In this document: positions 5,473 through 7,800 of the stretch, piece by piece
How the letters are laid out: every line of letters starts with the position of its first letter
How positions within the stretch are numbered: the first letter of the stretch is position 1
Source of the DNA: Pseudomonadota bacterium
GTDB lineage: Bacteria > Pseudomonadota > Alphaproteobacteria > Rhizobiales > Methylopilaceae
Direction of reading: 5' to 3'
Length of the DNA: 7,800 nucleotides
Assembly: GCA_023430145.1 (NCBI GenBank)
Contig: JAEZCD010000061.1
Span: 1 to 7,800 of the forward strand
Program-made: the position numbers and the translations under genes
The notes under the pieces: generated by a model
The model's input: the letters and a program-made list of their open reading frames with translations, nothing else
Database searches by the model: none
What the model was told of the DNA's origin: nothing

Positions 5473-7620
5473 ATGAGCAGGATCGAGACGCTGATCGCCT
5501 CCATGACGCTGGCCGAGAAGCTCGGCCAGATGACGATGACCGCGTCCACCTATGCGGTGACGGGGCCGATCATCGCCGGCGATTCCACCGAGTCGATCCG
5601 CGACGGGACGATCGGCAACCTGCTCAACATGGTCGGCGCGGCGCATGTGAACGAGGTGCAGCGGCTCGCGGTCGAGGGCTCGCGGCTCGGCATCCCGCTC
5701 TTGATCGGCTTCGACGCCATCCACGGCCACCGGACGATGTTCCCGATCCCGCTCGCCGAGGCGGCGGCGTTCGATCCCGGCCTCTGGGAGCGCACCGCCC
5801 GCGAGACCGCCAAGGAGAGCGCCGCCGACGGGCTCTCCATGGTATTCGCGCCGATGCTCGACGTCTCCCGCGACCCGCGCTGGGGGCGGAGCGCCGAAGG
5901 GCCGGGGGAGGATCCGTTCCTCGGCGCCCGCATCGCCGAGGCCAAGGTGCGCGGCTTCGAGGGCGGCGACCTCGCCTCGCCGGAGCGGCTCGCGGCCTGC
6001 GCCAAGCATTTCTGTGCCTACGGCCCGGTCATGGCCGGCCGCGAATACGCCTCCGTCGACATCTCCGAGCGGACGGTCCGCGAGGTGCACCTGCCGGCCT
6101 TCGAGGCCGCCGTGGCGGCGGGGGTGGCGACCGTCATGCCGGCCTTCACCGACCTCGCCGGCGTGCCGATGACCGCGAACGTCGCGCTCCTACGCGGATG
6201 GTTGCGCGAAAAATTCGGCTTCGACGGCGTCATCGTCAGCGACTACAACGCCATCGCCGAGCTGATCCGGCACGGCGTGGCGGCCGACCTCGTCGAGGCG
6301 GCCGTGCTGGCGCTCAGGGCCGGCATCGACATCGACATGATGGCCAACGCCTATCGCGAGGGTCTTCCCGCGGCGCTCGAGCGTGGCCTTGTCGACATGG
6401 CGATGGTCGATGCCGCCGTGCGGCGCGTGCTGACGCTTAAGGAGCAGCTCGGCCTGTTCGACGATCCCTATCGCCGCGGCGCGGTGCCGGAGACGCGGCA
6501 GGCGATCGCCGACCGGCGGCGGCTTGCGCGCGAGGCGGGCGCGAGGTCGCTCGTGCTGCTGAAGAACGAGGGCGCGCTGCCCTTGCCGCCGGCTGCCAAC
6601 AGGATCGCCGTCATCGGGCCGCTCGCCGATGCCGTCGGCGAAATGGCCGGCCCCTGGGCGGCGGCCGCCGACCATGGCGGCCATGTCAGCGTGCTCGCCG
6701 GGATGCGCGCGGCGCTGCCGGAGGCGGCGGTCCTCTATGTGCAGGGCGTGGACATCGAGGGCGGCGACGAGATCGGCATCGCCGCCGCGGCGAGCCTCTG
6801 CGAGGGCGTCGATGCCGTGCTGCTCTGCCTCGGCGAGGCCGCGGTGATGAGCGGCGAGGCGGCGAGCCGTGCCGAGCTCGACCTGCCGGGCCGGCAGCGG
6901 GCGCTCGCCGAGGCCGTGCTCGACCGTGCGCGCCGGCACGGCGTGCCGGTGGTCGCAATCCTGTTCTCGGGCAGGCCGCTGACCGTGCCCTGGCTCGTGG
7001 AGCGCGCCGATGCGGTGATCGCCGCCTGGTTCCTCGGCAGCGAGGCCGGCAACGCAATCGCCGACGTCCTCACCGGGCGCGTCTCGCCGAGCGGCAAGAC
7101 GCCGGTGACCTGGCCGCGCTCGGTCGGCCAGATCCCGATCTTCTTAGGCGAGCGGCGCTCCGGCCGGCCCGCGAACGCGCTCGACCATTACACGAGCAAG
7201 TACATCGACCAGCCGAACGCGCCGCTGTTCCACTTCGGGCACGGCCTGACCTATGGCCGGTTCGTCTACTCGAACCTGCGCGTCGGACCGGAGCGGGTGC
7301 GCGAGCGCGACACGATCGAGGTCGCCGTCGAGGTGACGAACGACGGCGCCATGGCGGCCGAGGAGACCGTCTTCCTGTTCACGCACGACAAGGTGGCGAG
7401 CGTGGCGCCGCCGCTCCTCGTGCTGAAGGGATTTGCCAAGATCGCGCTGACGCCCGGTCAGCGCGGCACGGTGCGCTTCGCGCTGCCCGCGGCGGAGCTG
7501 AAGTTCCTGGGCCTCGATCTCGAGCCGGTGTTCGAGCCCGGCTCGATCGAGGTTTTGGTCGGCCCCTCCGCCGACCGCGCCCGCCTGCGCGCCGTCAGCA
7601 TCGAGCTGATCGCGGGGTAG
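5473..7620 (+). CDS. bglX: GH3 beta-glucosidase (BglX-like), predicted cytoplasmic
   Basis: The 715-residue protein has the full three-part layout of GH3: a TIM barrel (about 1-330), an alpha/beta sandwich (355-555) and a C-terminal fibronectin III-like domain (about 600-710). Motifs in order are LLIGFDAIHG (76-85), DPRWGRSAEGPGEDPFLGAR (134-153), AKHFCAYG (177-184), GFDGVIVSDYNA (249-260; D257 is the catalytic nucleophile), SGEAASRAELDLPG (460-473; E462 the likely acid/base) and FHFGHGLTYGRF (586-597). GH3 enzymes are retaining exo-hydrolases that free glucose from the non-reducing end of beta-glucans. E. coli BglX is periplasmic, but this protein has no signal peptide. The gene is divergent from the PF10091 glucanase operon, which suggests that it finishes the oligosaccharides the glucanase makes. 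Some GH3 enzymes beside beta-1,2-glucan genes prefer sophoro-oligosaccharides; that specificity is only inferred here. The symbol reflects family likeness, not proven orthology. Confidence 0.92.
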   Translation: MSRIETLIASMTLAEKLGQMTMTASTYAVTGPIIAGDSTESIRDGTIGNLLNMVGAAHVNEVQRLAVEGSRLGIPLLIGFDAIHGHRTMFPIPLAEAAAFDPGLWERTARETAKESAADGLSMVFAPMLDVSRDPRWGRSAEGPGEDPFLGARIAEAKVRGFEGGDLASPERLAACAKHFCAYGPVMAGREYASVDISERTVREVHLPAFEAAVAAGVATVMPAFTDLAGVPMTANVALLRGWLREKFGFDGVIVSDYNAIAELIRHGVAADLVEAAVLALRAGIDIDMMANAYREGLPAALERGLVDMAMVDAAVRRVLTLKEQLGLFDDPYRRGAVPETRQAIADRRRLAREAGARSLVLLKNEGALPLPPAANRIAVIGPLADAVGEMAGPWAAAADHGGHVSVLAGMRAALPEAAVLYVQGVDIEGGDEIGIAAAASLCEGVDAVLLCLGEAAVMSGEAASRAELDLPGRQRALAEAVLDRARRHGVPVVAILFSGRPLTVPWLVERADAVIAAWFLGSEAGNAIADVLTGRVSPSGKTPVTWPRSVGQIPIFLGERRSGRPANALDHYTSKYIDQPNAPLFHFGHGLTYGRFVYSNLRVGPERVRERDTIEVAVEVTNDGAMAAEETVFLFTHDKVASVAPPLLVLKGFAKIALTPGQRGTVRFALPAAELKFLGLDLEPVFEPGSIEVLVGPSADRARLRAVSIELIAG

Positions 7621-7634
7621 CGCCGCCGGCTCCT

Positions 7635-7724
7635 CGTCATTTGCGAGCGCAGCGAAGCAATCCAGCTTCTCTTCGAGCGCCGTAAAGTGGATTGCTTCGT
7701 CGCTGACGCTCCTATGAAGAAGCC
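7635..7724. repeat. palindromic intergenic repeat after the GH3 gene
   Basis: A 30-nt unit at 7635-7664 starts CGTCAT and ends GAAGCAATCCA. It is followed by an inverted, imperfect partner: 7653-7664 (CGAAGCAATCCA) is exactly complementary to 7688-7699. Further out, GCTTCT (7665-7670) matches AGAAGC (7718-7723) in inverse. Units of this look are dispersed repeats in many bacterial genomes. Lying 14 nt after the stop, the element may also mark the end of the GH3 transcript, though it has no T-run. Confidence 0.65.
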
Positions 7725-7748
7725 GGGTGGACGATCGGGCCCGAAAGG

Positions 7749-7795
7749 CCTGGGTCCCCTTCCCCGCGCTTCGCGCGGCCGGGGGCGACACCAGG
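7749..7795. repeat. GC-rich imperfect palindrome
   Basis: The core CCGCGC (7764-7769), loop TTC, GCGCGG (7773-7778) is a perfect 6-bp hairpin. It lies inside a longer imperfect stem with CCCC opposite GGGGG and outer arms CCTGG (7749-7753) and CCAGG (7791-7795). No gene is supported between 7621 and 7800. This is either a dispersed palindromic repeat of a second type or a strong hairpin that ends a transcript. Confidence 0.5.
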
Positions 7796-7800
7796 GCGGT

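Noticed and set aside
3651..6440. A 929-codon open frame on the plus strand
   Set aside because: It runs antisense to the ABC gene and then out of frame through the GH3 gene. The product is Arg/Ala/Asp/His-rich without any recognisable domain, as expected for a frame shadow in very GC-rich DNA.
7144..7791. A 215-codon minus-strand open frame at the window end
   Set aside because: It is antisense to the GH3 C-terminal domain, and its upstream part consists of repeat DNA.

Overview
The window is very GC-rich DNA with densely packed genes. The codon use, the protein families and the short GC-rich palindromic repeats between genes fit an alphaproteobacterium, most likely Hyphomicrobiales (Rhizobiales). 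This is an inference from style; there is no rRNA or marker gene here to confirm it.

Layout. (1) Positions 2-547, plus strand: the 3' end of a TPR-repeat protein that begins outside the window. (2) 548-809: a convergent intergenic gap holding a cluster of palindromic repeats, with one perfect 27-bp inverted repeat, and a stem-loop just past the stop of the next gene. (3) 810-5363, minus strand: a tight three-gene operon, transcribed in the order SbmA/BacA-like ABC permease-ATPase, then a PF10091 (GH144-like) glucanase, then a GH15 glucoamylase-type hydrolase. The intergenic distances are 16 nt and a 4-nt GTGA stop/start overlap. (4) 5364-5472: a 109-bp divergent control region. (5) 5473-7620, plus strand: a GH3 beta-glucosidase. 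(6) 7621-7800: intergenic DNA with two more palindromic repeat elements.

How the genes may work together. PF10091/GH144 enzymes include endo-beta-1,2-glucanases, and GH3 enzymes include beta-glucosidases that take beta-1,2-gluco-oligosaccharides to glucose. The pair facing each other across one control region therefore looks like a small glucan catabolic or turnover locus. None of the three hydrolases shows a signal peptide, so the breakdown is predicted to be cytoplasmic, with the inner-membrane transporter as the obvious entry route. A GH15 enzyme, of a family that normally cuts alpha-glucosidic bonds, is translationally coupled to the beta-glucanase. This suggests a mixed or branched substrate, or a GH15 with an unusual specificity.

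The most striking feature is the transporter. Its nucleotide-binding domain is full length and clearly conserved in fold, but every classical catalytic motif is altered (Walker A Lys to Glu, Q-loop Gln to Arg, signature Gly to Asp, catalytic Glu to Asp, H-loop His to Arg). It looks like a pseudo-ATPase ABC protein in an otherwise intact operon.
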